Of a stretch of 64,000 nucleotides of DNA, positions 35,419 to 44,304 are shown piece by piece. A model generated the notes under the pieces. It saw only the letters and a list, made by a program, of their open reading frames with translations, did no database searches and had not been told where the DNA came from. The translations under genes and the position numbers were made by a program. The stretch lies in contig NZ_KB891993.1 in the NCBI RefSeq assembly GCF_000373625.1, positions 372,001 through 436,000 of the forward strand. Reading direction: 5' to 3'. The stretch's first letter is position 1, and each line of letters begins with the position of its first letter. The DNA comes from Streptomyces sp. LaPpAH-108. GTDB lineage: Bacteria > Actinomycetota > Actinomycetes > Streptomycetales > Streptomycetaceae.

Positions 35419-36531
35419 GTGCGGAGCGTGGGAGTGGAGGAGGAGCTTCTCCTGGTCGACGCGGAGACGGGTGAGCCCCGGTCCGTGTCGGCGGCGGTGC
35501 TGGCCTCGGCGGGCCGCGCGGCGGGGGCCGGGGAGGACCAGGTTTTCGAGCCCGAACTCCAGCGTCAGCAGCTGGAGTTCGCCACCCATCCGCAGACCCG
35601 CAGGGACGCGCTCGCGGCCGAGATCCGCCGTTTCCGTGCGGAGGCGGCGGACCACGCCGAACGCACCGGGGCCGCCGTGGCCGCGCTGGCCACCTCCCCG
35701 CTGCCGGTCAGCCCCACGCTGACCCCCGACCGGCGCTACCGCTGGATGGCGGAGCGCTTCGGGCTGACCGTCCAGGAACAGCTCACCTGCGGCTGCCATG
35801 TGCACGTCTCGGTGGACTCCGACGCGGAGGGCGTCGCCGTGCTCGACCGCATCCGCCCCTGGCTGCCCGTCCTGTTGGCGCTGAGCGCCAACTCCCCTTT
35901 CTGGCAAGGCCAGGACAGCGGATACGCCAGCTTCCGCAGCCAGGTGTGGGGGCGGTGGCCCTCCGCCGGACCGGCCGAGATCTTCGAGTCCGCCGAGCGG
36001 TATCACGCGCAGGTGCGGGACATGGTCGGCACCGGGGTCCTGCGGGACGACGGGATGATCTACTTCGACGCCCGTCTCTCCCGCCGGTACCCCACGGTCG
36101 AGATCAGGGTCGCGGACGTGTGCCTGGACGCGGACTCGACGGTCCTGCTGGCCGTGGTGACGCGCGCGCTGGTCGAGACGGCCGCCCGTGCCTGGCGGGC
36201 CGGGGAGCCTCCGGCCGGGCACGGCGTGGCACTGCTGCGGCTGGCCGCCTGGCAGGCCGCCCGCTACGGCCTCGAAGGCCCGCTGCTCCATCCCGGGACC
36301 ATGCGTCCGGTCCCCGCCGAGACGGTGGTGCGGGCGCTGTACGACCATGTCCGCGACGCCCTGGACGACCACGGGGACGCCAAGGTCGCCGGGGACATCC
36401 TGTCGGGGCTGCTCCGGCACGGAAACGGCGCGATGACGCAGCGCGGCGTCCTGGAGCGGACCGGCAGTCTGCGGGACGTGGTGACCGAGTGCGCTCGGCT
36501 CACGCAGGCGGAGCGGGGTACGCGGCCGTGA
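35419..36531 (+). CDS. Carboxylate-amine ligase, glutamate-cysteine ligase family 2 (YbdK-like)
   Basis: A 370-residue GCS2 protein starting VRSVGVEEELLLVDAETGEP, with the metal-binding GVEEE motif, FEPELQRQQLEF, and CGCHVHVSVDSDAEGVAVLDR, followed by LSANSPFWQGQDSGYASFRS. Members join glutamate to cysteine or other amines using ATP. Streptomyces use mycothiol rather than glutathione, so the physiological substrate is uncertain. The GTG at 35419 has AGGGAGGA about 6 nt upstream; the frame is open further 5'. Single gene, with the next gene convergent. Confidence 0.88.
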   Translation: MRSVGVEEELLLVDAETGEPRSVSAAVLASAGRAAGAGEDQVFEPELQRQQLEFATHPQTRRDALAAEIRRFRAEAADHAERTGAAVAALATSPLPVSPTLTPDRRYRWMAERFGLTVQEQLTCGCHVHVSVDSDAEGVAVLDRIRPWLPVLLALSANSPFWQGQDSGYASFRSQVWGRWPSAGPAEIFESAERYHAQVRDMVGTGVLRDDGMIYFDARLSRRYPTVEIRVADVCLDADSTVLLAVVTRALVETAARAWRAGEPPAGHGVALLRLAAWQAARYGLEGPLLHPGTMRPVPAETVVRALYDHVRDALDDHGDAKVAGDILSGLLRHGNGAMTQRGVLERTGSLRDVVTECARLTQAERGTRP

Positions 36532-36589
36532 CCTCGTGACGGCACACGCGGCCCGGTGACAGCGCTGGGTACTCCGGCCGGGCCCCCGC

Positions 36590-37033
36590 TCAGGATGTCC
36601 CGGCGCGCACGATCACCACCGGGCAGGTCGCGTGGTGCGACAGATGCTGGCTGACCGAGCCGAGCAGCGCGCGGGCGAACCCGCCCCGCCCCCGGCTGCC
36701 CACCACCAGCGCCTCGGCCCCCTCGGCCGCCCGCAGCAGCACGTCGGGGGCGTTGCCGTGCACCAGGTGCATCTCCACCGCGCCGTAGCCCTCGCCGCCG
36801 AGCACTTCGGTCAGCTCGCGCCGCATCCGGTCGCGGGCCTCCTCGGCGTCGACGTCCATGTCCACGGCGGGCGCCGACCAGCCGTACAGCCCCGGCAGCT
36901 CCCACACGGCGATCGCCTCCACGGTGCCGCCGAGCAGACCGGCGTAGCGCATGGCCCAGCGCAGGGCGGCGTACGAGGACGGCGACCCGTCGATGCCGAC
37001 GACGACCCTCGGCCTGGAGACACCCTCGTCCAT
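36590..37033 (-). CDS. Universal stress protein (UspA family)
   Basis: A 147-residue single-domain Usp: VVVGIDGSPSSYAALRWA at the N-terminus and the ATP-binding motif VVGSRGRGGFARALLGSVSQ (G-2X-G-9X-G-S pattern) near residues 110-130, ending CPVVIVRAG. The ATP-binding form is thus intact. Monocistronic; convergent with the carboxylate-amine ligase gene. Confidence 0.92.
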   Translation of the reverse strand: MDEGVSRPRVVVGIDGSPSSYAALRWAMRYAGLLGGTVEAIAVWELPGLYGWSAPAVDMDVDAEEARDRMRRELTEVLGGEGYGAVEMHLVHGNAPDVLLRAAEGAEALVVGSRGRGGFARALLGSVSQHLSHHATCPVVIVRAGTS

Positions 37034-37477
37034 CTGTCACACCTCTCGCCCGACCGGTCGCGCTCTCCTCTCCACGCTGCGTGAGGCGTCGCCGCACCGC
37101 CAGAGATGGACCTCCGAGCGCATGACGGACACGCCCGTTCGGCGGAGCGCGGCGTCGGCCGGGCGCCGGCCTTCGTGTACGGCACACTCATCCGGGACTC
37201 GTCATCACCCATTCCGTCTCACGCTCCTTACGCGAACGGCACCTCCGTCAAGTCGGCGCCGTGCGGGGCCACAACGACTCTCACCTGCGTCAACGGCCTT
37301 GTGCGGCGAGCCCGTTGAGGTCACTGCTTGGCCATCGCTTTCCCATACGTTGACCACATGTTCACCACCCACCCCTGATGCATCACGCCGTCCCGGGCGG
37401 AGAGTGATCGGCGGCCCGCGGTTCCACCCGGGCCGCCGTCGTTCCGGAGTGCTTCTCTCGCTCAAGAAGGGGCAAAA
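37034..37477. other. 444-nt gap with one inverted repeat
   Basis: Between the divergent Usp and phospholipase genes. GGCGGCCCG (37410-37418) and CGGGCCGCC (37429-37437) form a 9-bp stem 40 nt before the phospholipase start, possibly a leader hairpin. A forward frame at 37106-37318 has no recognisable domain or ribosome-binding site. I see nothing else. Confidence 0.5.
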
Positions 37478-38905
37478 ATGGCCGAGTTGACTCGTCGTAG
37501 AGTCCTGGGTTCGGCCGCGGGCGCGCTGGGCGCCGCCGCGGCGATCTCCCTCCTCCCGCCGAGCGTCCAGAAGGCCGTGGCCGCCGAGCCGCCCAGGCGC
37601 GGTTCGCTGCGCGACATCGAGCACGTCGTCCTGCTGATGCAGGAGAACCGGTCTTTCGACCACTACTTCGGCACGCTCTCGGGGGTCCGGGGCTTCGCCG
37701 ACCGGCACGCCCTCACGCTGGACGACGGCAGATCCGTCTTCTACCAGCCGGACACCGAGAACCCGAAGGGGTACTTACTCCCCTTCCATCTCGACACCCA
37801 CACGTCGAGCGCCCAGGCCATCCCGTCCACCAGTCACGCCTGGTCCGTGCAGCACCAGGCGTGGAACAACGGCAAGATGGACCAGTGGCTGCCCGCCCAC
37901 CGCAAGGCCGACGGCGTCAACGGCCCCTATGTGATGGGGTATTACACGCGCGAGGACATCCCGTTCCAGTTCGCGCTCGCCGAGACCTTCACGGTCTGCG
38001 ACAACTACTTCTGCTCGGTGATGGGGCCGACCTGGCCCAACCGGCTGATGTGGATGACCGGTTCGATCGACCCGTCCGGCCAGAACGGCGGCCCGGTCAT
38101 CAGCAACAAGGCGCCGTCGCCCTATCGCTGGACGACGTACGCCGAACGGCTCCAGGCCGCCGGGGTCAGCTGGAAGGTGTACCAGCAGGACGACGACTAC
38201 GGCTGCAACCTGCTGGAGCAGTTCGCCGCCTTCCGTGACGCGCAGCCCGGTTCGGAGCTGTACGAGCGGGGGATGCGTCCGCAGCCCGAGGGCACCTTCG
38301 AGGACGACGCCCGCAACGACCGGCTCCCGGCGGTGAGCTGGATCATCCCGACGAGCACCCAGTCCGAGCACCCGGACTATCTCCCCGCGGCCGGGGCCGA
38401 CTTCGTCGCCTCGAAGATCGAGGCCATCGCGTCCAACCCGAAGGTGTGGCGCAAGACCGCCTTCATCCTCAACTACGACGAGAACGACGGCCTGTTCGAC
38501 CATGTGGCCCCGCCGACCCCGCCTGCGGGCACGCCGGACGAGTTCGTCCAGGGGCTGCCGATCGGGGGCGGCTTCCGGGTGCCGGCCATCGTCATATCGC
38601 CCTGGACCGTCGGCGGCTGGGTCGCGTCCGAGGCGTTCGACCACACCTCGGCGCTGCAGTTCCTGGAGCGGTTCACCGGGGTCGAGGAGCCGAACATCAG
38701 CGCCTGGCGCCGGGAGACCTTCGGCGACCTGACGACCGCCTTCCGCTTCCGTGACAGCCATCGCCGCCCGCCCCGGCTGCCCGACGACACGGCGGAGCAG
38801 CTGGAGAAGGCGAAGGAAGAGGTGGCGACGCTGCCCGAGCCCACGCTTCCCGGCGAGGAGCAGACGTTCCCGCGCCAGGAGCGGGGGCGCCGCCCGCATG
38901 TGTGA
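37478..38905 (+). CDS. Tat-exported phospholipase C / phosphoesterase family protein
   Basis: A 475-residue secreted phosphoesterase. The Tat signal has TRRRVLGSAAGALGAAAA and ends near residue 35. The mature part has the nucleophile-region motif HVVLLMQENRSFDHYFGTL, SHAWSVQHQAWNNGKMDQW, MGPTWPNRLMWMTGSID and the metal-binding FILNYDENDGLFDHV. It is shorter than the canonical 650-700-residue phosphocholine-specific enzymes because the C-terminal DUF756 domains are missing; many actinobacterial members have this short form. Likely releases phosphate from phospholipids; PhoP control was not visible. Confidence 0.88.
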   Translation: MAELTRRRVLGSAAGALGAAAAISLLPPSVQKAVAAEPPRRGSLRDIEHVVLLMQENRSFDHYFGTLSGVRGFADRHALTLDDGRSVFYQPDTENPKGYLLPFHLDTHTSSAQAIPSTSHAWSVQHQAWNNGKMDQWLPAHRKADGVNGPYVMGYYTREDIPFQFALAETFTVCDNYFCSVMGPTWPNRLMWMTGSIDPSGQNGGPVISNKAPSPYRWTTYAERLQAAGVSWKVYQQDDDYGCNLLEQFAAFRDAQPGSELYERGMRPQPEGTFEDDARNDRLPAVSWIIPTSTQSEHPDYLPAAGADFVASKIEAIASNPKVWRKTAFILNYDENDGLFDHVAPPTPPAGTPDEFVQGLPIGGGFRVPAIVISPWTVGGWVASEAFDHTSALQFLERFTGVEEPNISAWRRETFGDLTTAFRFRDSHRRPPRLPDDTAEQLEKAKEEVATLPEPTLPGEEQTFPRQERGRRPHV

Positions 38906-39022
38906 CCGCTCCATGCTCGACCGCCCCATGCGTGACGCCCACATGTGCGGCCCGCACGCGTGCGACGCCCCCATACAGGCCGCCCACATGTGTCACGACT
39001 ACATGTGTCACACCCATACGTG
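38906..39022. repeat. Degenerate CATG-rich repeat tract
   Basis: Words such as CCCCATGCGTGACG, CCCACATGTG, CACATGTGTCACGA and CACACCCATACGTGACGA recur in imperfect tandem just after the phospholipase stop. On the opposite strand the tract resembles the repeats at 5868-5950. No coding or terminator function is evident. Confidence 0.6.
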
Positions 39023-39110
39023 ACGACCACGACGCGTTCCGGGCGGCTCCCGCCGTCCGGAACGCGTCCCCACGTCCGCACATCCACGCGCCCGCACACC
39101 GACCACCCCG

Positions 39111-39707
39111 TCACCCAGCCGACCGCAGCCCCGGCAGCGTCAGCTGCCACCAGTCCCCCACCCGGTCGTTCACGGTCGCCGCACCCTCCAGCGCCTCGGT
39201 CAGCGAGCACAGCCCGAAGAACGCGCGGACCAGCGCGCGGGCGGCCTGGGCGGGCCGCACATGGGTGGCCAGATCACCCGAGACCCGTGCCTGGGCGAGC
39301 AGCCGCGTGACGGCGGCGGTCCACAGCGCGAAGGGGTCGGGGAGCGTGGCGTTGATGGTGTCGCGCTCGGCCCACAGCCGGGCGCCCGCGCGGGTCACGG
39401 GGTCCTCGGCCAGGGCCCGGGCGATCTCGTAGCTGAGGCCGACGAGCCGGTCCATCGGCGGAACCGCCTCGTCGGCGTAGCGCGGGGCCAGCTCCGGCCA
39501 GCTGGCGAACCGGTCCTGGACGACGGCGAGGGCGATGCCCTCCTTGCTGGCGTAGTGGAAGTAGATGGAGCCGCTCGTACGGCCCGATCTGGCACTTATG
39601 TCGTTCACGCTGGTGCCCGCGTAGCCGCGTTCGGCGAAGAGTCCGGCTGCCGCTTCCAGGAGTGCTCTGCGGGTAACCCTGGCCCGTTCCTGCAACGTCC
39701 CGTCCAC
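39111..39707 (-). CDS. TetR-family regulator with gamma-butyrolactone-receptor-like architecture
   Basis: A 198-residue regulator: HTH region GYAGTSVNDISARSGRTSGSIYFHY, then SKEGIALAVVQDRF. Features shared with ArpA/ScbR-type autoregulator receptors are the YFHYASKEGIA segment, the ARAL..FFGL..L motif and the WW..LLPG ending. Receptor or pseudo-receptor function is an inference; no butyrolactone synthase (AfsA/ScbA) gene is present here. The start GTG 39707 fits family length. Divergent from the HAD gene across a 520-nt gap. Confidence 0.75.
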   Translation of the reverse strand: MDGTLQERARVTRRALLEAAAGLFAERGYAGTSVNDISARSGRTSGSIYFHYASKEGIALAVVQDRFASWPELAPRYADEAVPPMDRLVGLSYEIARALAEDPVTRAGARLWAERDTINATLPDPFALWTAAVTRLLAQARVSGDLATHVRPAQAARALVRAFFGLCSLTEALEGAATVNDRVGDWWQLTLPGLRSAG

Positions 39708-40229
39708 CCTCGCTCAGCCTGCGTGACTGCGGAGAATGTAGTGCGCCCGCGTGCGCCCGGAGCACCCGACGGCCATACTCGCGCGGTTATTGCGTATTTC
39801 TTTCGAGGATGAACGCCGACGAGTGGCAATGGGCCCGATCCGCCGCCCTTTCGGCACCCGGCCCCCGCCCGACGGCTCCGGCGCGACAGCCGGACACCAC
39901 GAGCTGAACATGCCTCAACTCTCCTCGAAACAGGTCACTTTGAGGGCCGACACCCCCACCGCTCCGCACACCGCTCCCCCACGCCCCATACACCTCACCA
40001 CCCGCCCCCGTCGATAACTCCTTGTAGTCATTGTGTGACTCTCGGGCGCGAAAATAACGTAACGGCTGCGATGTTTCCGTTTGGTCATGGAAGACCAGGA
40101 ATGCCGCATTCGCCGCGCTCAGGCTTCGCCGAGCAGGCACACATTCCCGGCACGACCGGCACGCGGGACACCGCCAGACCGACACCGCGGCCATGCCGCG
40201 CGCGACTGCTCGCTCCCCAGGAGACCACT
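39708..40229. other. 522-nt intergenic region, divergent promoters
   Basis: Noticeably AT-richer than the surroundings in two spots (around 39786-39812 and 40018-40080), consistent with promoters for the TetR and HAD genes. A forward frame at 39751-40017 shows no domain or ribosome-binding site. I found no convincing operator palindrome. Confidence 0.4.
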
Positions 40230-40952
40230 GTGACCACCACGGCCCATCCCCTCTTCAACTGGTCCCCCGATGCCGTCGTCTTCGACTGCGACGGCACCCT
40301 GATGGACAGCGAACGTCACTGGCAGGACGCCCGTGGCCAGGCGTTCCGGGACTTCGGACTCCGCGCCCCCTCGGGGTTCGCGGAGCAGGCCAAGGGCGTG
40401 CACTACGCCGACTGCGGGCGACTCATGGCCGAGTCGGTGCACAAGCCCGAGCTGACCGCCGACCTCACGGCCGCCCTCCTCCGCCACTTCCTGGCCCTCG
40501 TCGCCGACGACCCGGTGACGATGCCGGGCGCGGTCGAGCTGGTGCGCTCGCTCTCCGGCCGGCTGCCGCTCGCGGTGGCCAGCAACTGCCCGGTGGAGGT
40601 GGTGGAGGGCAGCCTCGAACGGGCGGGGCTGCGGGCGCACTTCCAGCACATCGTCGTACCGTCCGCAGGACCGGAGAGCGGCACGGTACGCCCCAAGCCC
40701 TGGCCGGACGTGTACGCCACCGCTGTCCGCCTCTGCGGTGTCGACCCCGCCCGCGCGCTGGCCGTCGAGGACTCCCTGACCGGCATGGAGTCGGCACGCC
40801 GGGCCGGACTGCGGGTCGTCGGGCTCGGCCCCCGCCCGCACGGTGAGCAGGCGGAACACGCCGACCTGTGGGTTCCGGCCCTGCACAGCCCCGACCTGCT
40901 GGGCTGGGCCGACTCCTGGTCGGTCCGGGCATCGGGCGGCGACATCGAATAG
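40230..40952 (+). CDS. HAD-superfamily phosphatase (beta-phosphoglucomutase-like)
   Basis: A 240-residue HAD hydrolase with motif I VVFDCDGTLMDSE, motif II AVASNCP, motif III lysine in RPKPWPDVY and motif IV VEDSLTGMESARRAG, all intact. The helical cap (about residues 30-95) is of subclass I as in phosphoglycolate phosphatases and beta-phosphoglucomutases. The GTG at 40230 has AGGAG six nt upstream; an open frame to 40035 is not supported by a start signal. Substrate unknown. Confidence 0.9.
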   Translation: MTTTAHPLFNWSPDAVVFDCDGTLMDSERHWQDARGQAFRDFGLRAPSGFAEQAKGVHYADCGRLMAESVHKPELTADLTAALLRHFLALVADDPVTMPGAVELVRSLSGRLPLAVASNCPVEVVEGSLERAGLRAHFQHIVVPSAGPESGTVRPKPWPDVYATAVRLCGVDPARALAVEDSLTGMESARRAGLRVVGLGPRPHGEQAEHADLWVPALHSPDLLGWADSWSVRASGGDIE

Positions 40953-40994
40953 CCCGCGCGGCCCGCTGGACAGCCGGCCGAACAGGCCGCCCGG

Positions 40995-42824
40995 CTAGGA
41001 GATGTCGACGCCGTGGGCGCGGGCGAGTCCTTCGAGTCCTTCGGCCCAGCCCTGGCCGAGGGCGCGCAGCTTCCACACCGACCGGCCGGCCGCCGTGTGC
41101 CGGTACACCTCGGCGACGGCCATCGCCCGGATGCCGGGATCGGCGGGCGGCCGGAAACTCCACGTCCGACCGGCACCGCCGTCCAGGCTCAGGGCGGCAT
41201 GAGTGAGGGAACCGCAGGTCAGGCCCGTGTCGACGGCCATGTTCAGGGCGACGGTGACGCGGTGGACGTGCGGGGGCAGCGCGGCGGGGCGCAGGGACGC
41301 GCGCTCGACCGCGTACGGCCCCTCGGTCTGCTTGCCCAGCAGCCGGGCCGCGCCCGAGGCGCCGACGGGCTGGTTGTAGAAGACGAAGTCCTCGTCACCG
41401 GCGACCCGGCCGTCCGCGTCGGTCAGGAAGAGCGTCAAGTCGGCGTCGGCGCCCGCGAATTCGAAGGCGATCCGCAACTCCTGCCAGGCTGCGTCGGGGA
41501 GGACGACACTCTGTCCCTGGGCGAGTGGGGTCGCGGCGGTACGGCCCTGGGGTGCGGCCTGCTGCTTCCACTCGGCGAAGGGGCGGATGCGATAGGGGTC
41601 CGGCAGGGCGGCGGCGTGCGCGTCGGGGACGTTCGCGCTCAGGTCGCCGTCCAGCCCGGCCAGGGTCGCGTCGCCGGACACGGAGTCGTCCGCGGGGTCG
41701 TCCGCGTCGTCCTGGGCGCCTTCGAGCAGGCTCCGCAGTCCGGGCAGCTTGCCGACGTCCAGCGGCTTGAGGGTGCTGGACAGGTTCCCGGCGACGGTGG
41801 TGGTGACCGAGCAGACGACTCCCTGGCCGATGTCGAGGAAGCGCAGCGCGTCCTCGGTCCGCTGCCAGGGCCCGGCCTCGATCGCCCGGCGCGTCCAGCG
41901 GCCGTAGGCCACGAAGCCGAGGCGCTGATTGCCGGGCAGCCGGGTGAGGACGGCGAGGTCGATCGCGGTGATGCCCGGCGCGGTGGCGAACGCCTCCTTG
42001 AGCGTGGCGACGATGTTGGAGCCCATGGCGGTGAGCCACCACAGGGTGCGGTCGCGTTTGGTGAGCTTCTTGAGGGTGGGGCGGCCGGTGGGCGTGACCC
42101 CGGGCGTCTGGTCGGGCAGCGCGTCGATGTCCGGCTGCCGCATCACCACGGAGAGGACCGAGCCGTCGACGCCCACCGCGCAGCCCGAGGCGGGATTGTC
42201 GGCGAAGGCGTGGTTGACCGCGGCGCACACGGTCTCCTCGTCGTTGCCGATCAGGGCCCGCCACCACTGGTCGGCCTCGGCGAGGAGCCCGGTGTGCGCC
42301 GCGCGCAGCCGGGCCTCCTCCACGGCGAGGTACCCGGGGGCGTCCTCCTCGGCCTGCCGCTTGGCCGCACTGCGCGCACCGCGGGCGAACAGCCCGAGCC
42401 CGGCGAGGTGGTGGGCCTGCGCCTCCGCCAACGCCCAGGCCAGGTGCAGTCGTTGCGGTTCGGGGACCACGGGCGGGGTCAGCGTCGGGAAGGACTCCAG
42501 GTGGACGCTGGTCATGCGGTGCCGCAGCTCACGCAACTCGGCGATGGCCGCGTCCCGTTGGGCCTCCTGCTGGGCTCGTTCGGCCTGGCGGCGGGCCCGC
42601 TGGAGCTGGGCCGCCGAGGGGGCCACGGTCCGGCGCCTGGCCTGCGGACGACGGCCGCCGCGCAGCGCGCCGGACGTCTGGAACGGCCCGACGCCGGAGG
42701 AGATCCGGGTGCCTCCGCTGCCCGTGCTGACGCGTGCGATCCGGGGTCCGACGGAGGCGCGTACGCCCCGCGTCGAGACCCGCACGCTCATTCCGGGTAC
42801 GCCCACACGAAAGCCGAAGCCCAC
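40995..42824 (-). CDS. DUF4236-TerD domain fusion protein
   Basis: A 609-residue cytoplasmic protein. The first 50 residues (MGFGFRVGVPGMSVRVSTRG, then ASVGPRIARVSTGSGG) match DUF4236. A long Ala/Arg/Gln helical linker (about 60-110) and a central region of unknown fold (about 140-400) follow. The last 190 residues are a TerD domain: ELRIAFEFAGADADLTLFLTD, DEDFVFYNQP and a C-terminal AVAEVYRHTAAGRSVWKLRA. TerD proteins belong to the tellurite/stress ter systems and bind calcium. No other ter genes are nearby. Confidence 0.82.
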   Translation of the reverse strand: MGFGFRVGVPGMSVRVSTRGVRASVGPRIARVSTGSGGTRISSGVGPFQTSGALRGGRRPQARRRTVAPSAAQLQRARRQAERAQQEAQRDAAIAELRELRHRMTSVHLESFPTLTPPVVPEPQRLHLAWALAEAQAHHLAGLGLFARGARSAAKRQAEEDAPGYLAVEEARLRAAHTGLLAEADQWWRALIGNDEETVCAAVNHAFADNPASGCAVGVDGSVLSVVMRQPDIDALPDQTPGVTPTGRPTLKKLTKRDRTLWWLTAMGSNIVATLKEAFATAPGITAIDLAVLTRLPGNQRLGFVAYGRWTRRAIEAGPWQRTEDALRFLDIGQGVVCSVTTTVAGNLSSTLKPLDVGKLPGLRSLLEGAQDDADDPADDSVSGDATLAGLDGDLSANVPDAHAAALPDPYRIRPFAEWKQQAAPQGRTAATPLAQGQSVVLPDAAWQELRIAFEFAGADADLTLFLTDADGRVAGDEDFVFYNQPVGASGAARLLGKQTEGPYAVERASLRPAALPPHVHRVTVALNMAVDTGLTCGSLTHAALSLDGGAGRTWSFRPPADPGIRAMAVAEVYRHTAAGRSVWKLRALGQGWAEGLEGLARAHGVDIS

Positions 42825-42872
42825 GGTTCTCCTCTGGTCCTTGACGGGGTCGGGCCGCTGACGGAGCCGGTT

Positions 42873-43427
42873 CTACCGGTAGAAGACGGCGACACCGCCG
42901 TGGTGCGAGCAGGCGCCCTGGTGATGGGCGGCGTAGCTGTACGTGCCGTCGTTGCACTGGGCGGTGGCACCGGCGGGGTGGGACGTACCGCCCCCGGAGG
43001 CGGAGGAGCCGCCCGAGGTGGAACCGCCGGACGAGGAACCCCCGGTGGTGGAGGAACCGCCCGACGAGGAGCCGCCGGAGGTCGAGCTGCCGCCCGAAGT
43101 GGTGGACTTGGCGGCCGAGTTGCCAGTGGCGGGCTGCGCCGTTTTGGTCACCGTGACCGTCGGGCGGGGCTTGGGCTTCGCGGTGACCGTGATGGTCGGC
43201 GCGGGTGCGGGCGTCTTCGTCGCGGTCGCCGTGACCGTGACCTTCGGAGCCGGTGCTCCGGCGCTGGCCGAACTCGATCCCCCGCCGCCCACGGCGGCCC
43301 CGGCGACGAGCAGCGCGATGCCGCCCGCCCATACGCGCTTGCGCTTGTGCAGCGGCCGGATGTCGGGCATACGGACGGGCTCGGGCGGCTGGACACCCCA
43401 CGGCTGCCCCGGCTGGTACTGACTCAC
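42873..43427 (-). CDS. DUF3761-domain membrane protein
   Basis: A 184-residue protein: cytoplasmic Pro/Gln-rich N-terminus, one membrane helix (about residues 35-55, VWAGGIALLVAGAAVGGGG), a Thr/Val/Pro region (TVTATATKTPAPAPTITVTA), a long Gly/Ser/Thr linker (GGSSTSGGSSSGG) and a compact C-terminal DUF3761 module with Cys and His residues (AQCNDGTYSYAAHHQGACSH). The external module probably binds a wall or metal ligand; function unknown. The GTG at 43427 is chosen over an upstream start at 43535 because the latter lacks a ribosome-binding site. Encoded 48 nt upstream of the DUF4236-TerD gene on the same strand. Confidence 0.75.
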   Translation of the reverse strand: MSQYQPGQPWGVQPPEPVRMPDIRPLHKRKRVWAGGIALLVAGAAVGGGGSSSASAGAPAPKVTVTATATKTPAPAPTITVTAKPKPRPTVTVTKTAQPATGNSAAKSTTSGGSSTSGGSSSGGSSTTGGSSSGGSTSGGSSASGGGTSHPAGATAQCNDGTYSYAAHHQGACSHHGGVAVFYR

Positions 43428-43671
43428 GCGAAGACCCCCCACGACGAACACCGGACACCTGCGGCCCGGACAGTTGAGGACTTTACAAAATCTCCTCATG
43501 GAGTGCGCACCCTCGTTACACAACCGGGACAACACGCGGCACCGAAGCGGTCACACCGCGCAAGCGTCCCGGCGGCGCCGGAGCGGGCATTCCTGGCGAA
43601 AGAGGCCGCGTCTCTGGTCCGTCGGCCGAAAATCGCTGCCGTGACGGCCGGTGAGGGCGGAGACTCGTGTC

Positions 43672-44286
43672 ATGGCTGACATGGGGGCGTTCCGGGAAGC
43701 GGCGATCGCATGGGCGGCCGGTGGACCCGGTGACCGGGCGCGGGAGCTGGCCGGACGGCTGCCCGTCCGCGCGGTCGTCCTGCTCGAAGGGCCGAGCGAC
43801 GCGGCGGCGGTCGACGCGCTGGCCGCGCGCCGGGGCCGGGATCTGGCGGCGGAGGGGATCTGCGTGCTGCCGATGGGCGGCGCGACGAACGTCGGGCGCT
43901 TCGCCCGGCTGCTGGGCCCGGCCGGTCTGGGCCTGCGGCTCACGGGGCTGTGCGACGAGGCGGAGCGCCGCTACTACGCCCGCGTCCTGGAACGGGCCGA
44001 CGCCGCGCAGGGGTTCTTCGTCTGCGCGGCGGATCTGGAGGACGAGCTGATCCGCGCCCTGGGCGTGCCCCGGGTCACGGAGCTGATCCGGATCGAGGGC
44101 GATCTGCGCCCGCTGCAGACCTTCCTGCGCCAGCCGGAGCAGCGGGAGCGCACTCCGCAGCAGCAGTTGCGCCGCTTCCTCGGCACGAAGAAGGGCCGCA
44201 AGATCCACTACGGCCGCGTCCTCACCGAGGCCCTGGACCCGGACGGCGCTCCCGCCCCGCTCGCGGAACTGATGGCCAGCCTCTGA
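43672..44286 (+). CDS. Stand-alone TOPRIM domain protein (OLD-nuclease-like)
   Basis: A 204-residue protein whose core reads VVLLEGPSDAAAVDALAARR, CVLPMGGATNVGRFARLLGP and LRLTGLCDEAERRYYARVL, then DLEDELIRALG, the order of conserved acidic residues in OLD-family TOPRIM domains. The N-terminal ABC ATPase of OLD proteins is absent. ATG 43672 is chosen with GGAG about 10 nt upstream. It may be a stand-alone nuclease or nucleotidyl-transferase-like domain; activity cannot be inferred further. Convergent with the SDR gene, 18 nt apart. Confidence 0.75.
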   Translation: MADMGAFREAAIAWAAGGPGDRARELAGRLPVRAVVLLEGPSDAAAVDALAARRGRDLAAEGICVLPMGGATNVGRFARLLGPAGLGLRLTGLCDEAERRYYARVLERADAAQGFFVCAADLEDELIRALGVPRVTELIRIEGDLRPLQTFLRQPEQRERTPQQQLRRFLGTKKGRKIHYGRVLTEALDPDGAPAPLAELMASL

Positions 44287-44304
44287 CGGGCAGTCACTCT
44301 CCCG

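Noticed and set aside
39111-39707. Firm assignment as a gamma-butyrolactone receptor
   Set aside because: Motif resemblance only; no AfsA-type synthase and no clear ARE box in the 520-nt upstream gap.
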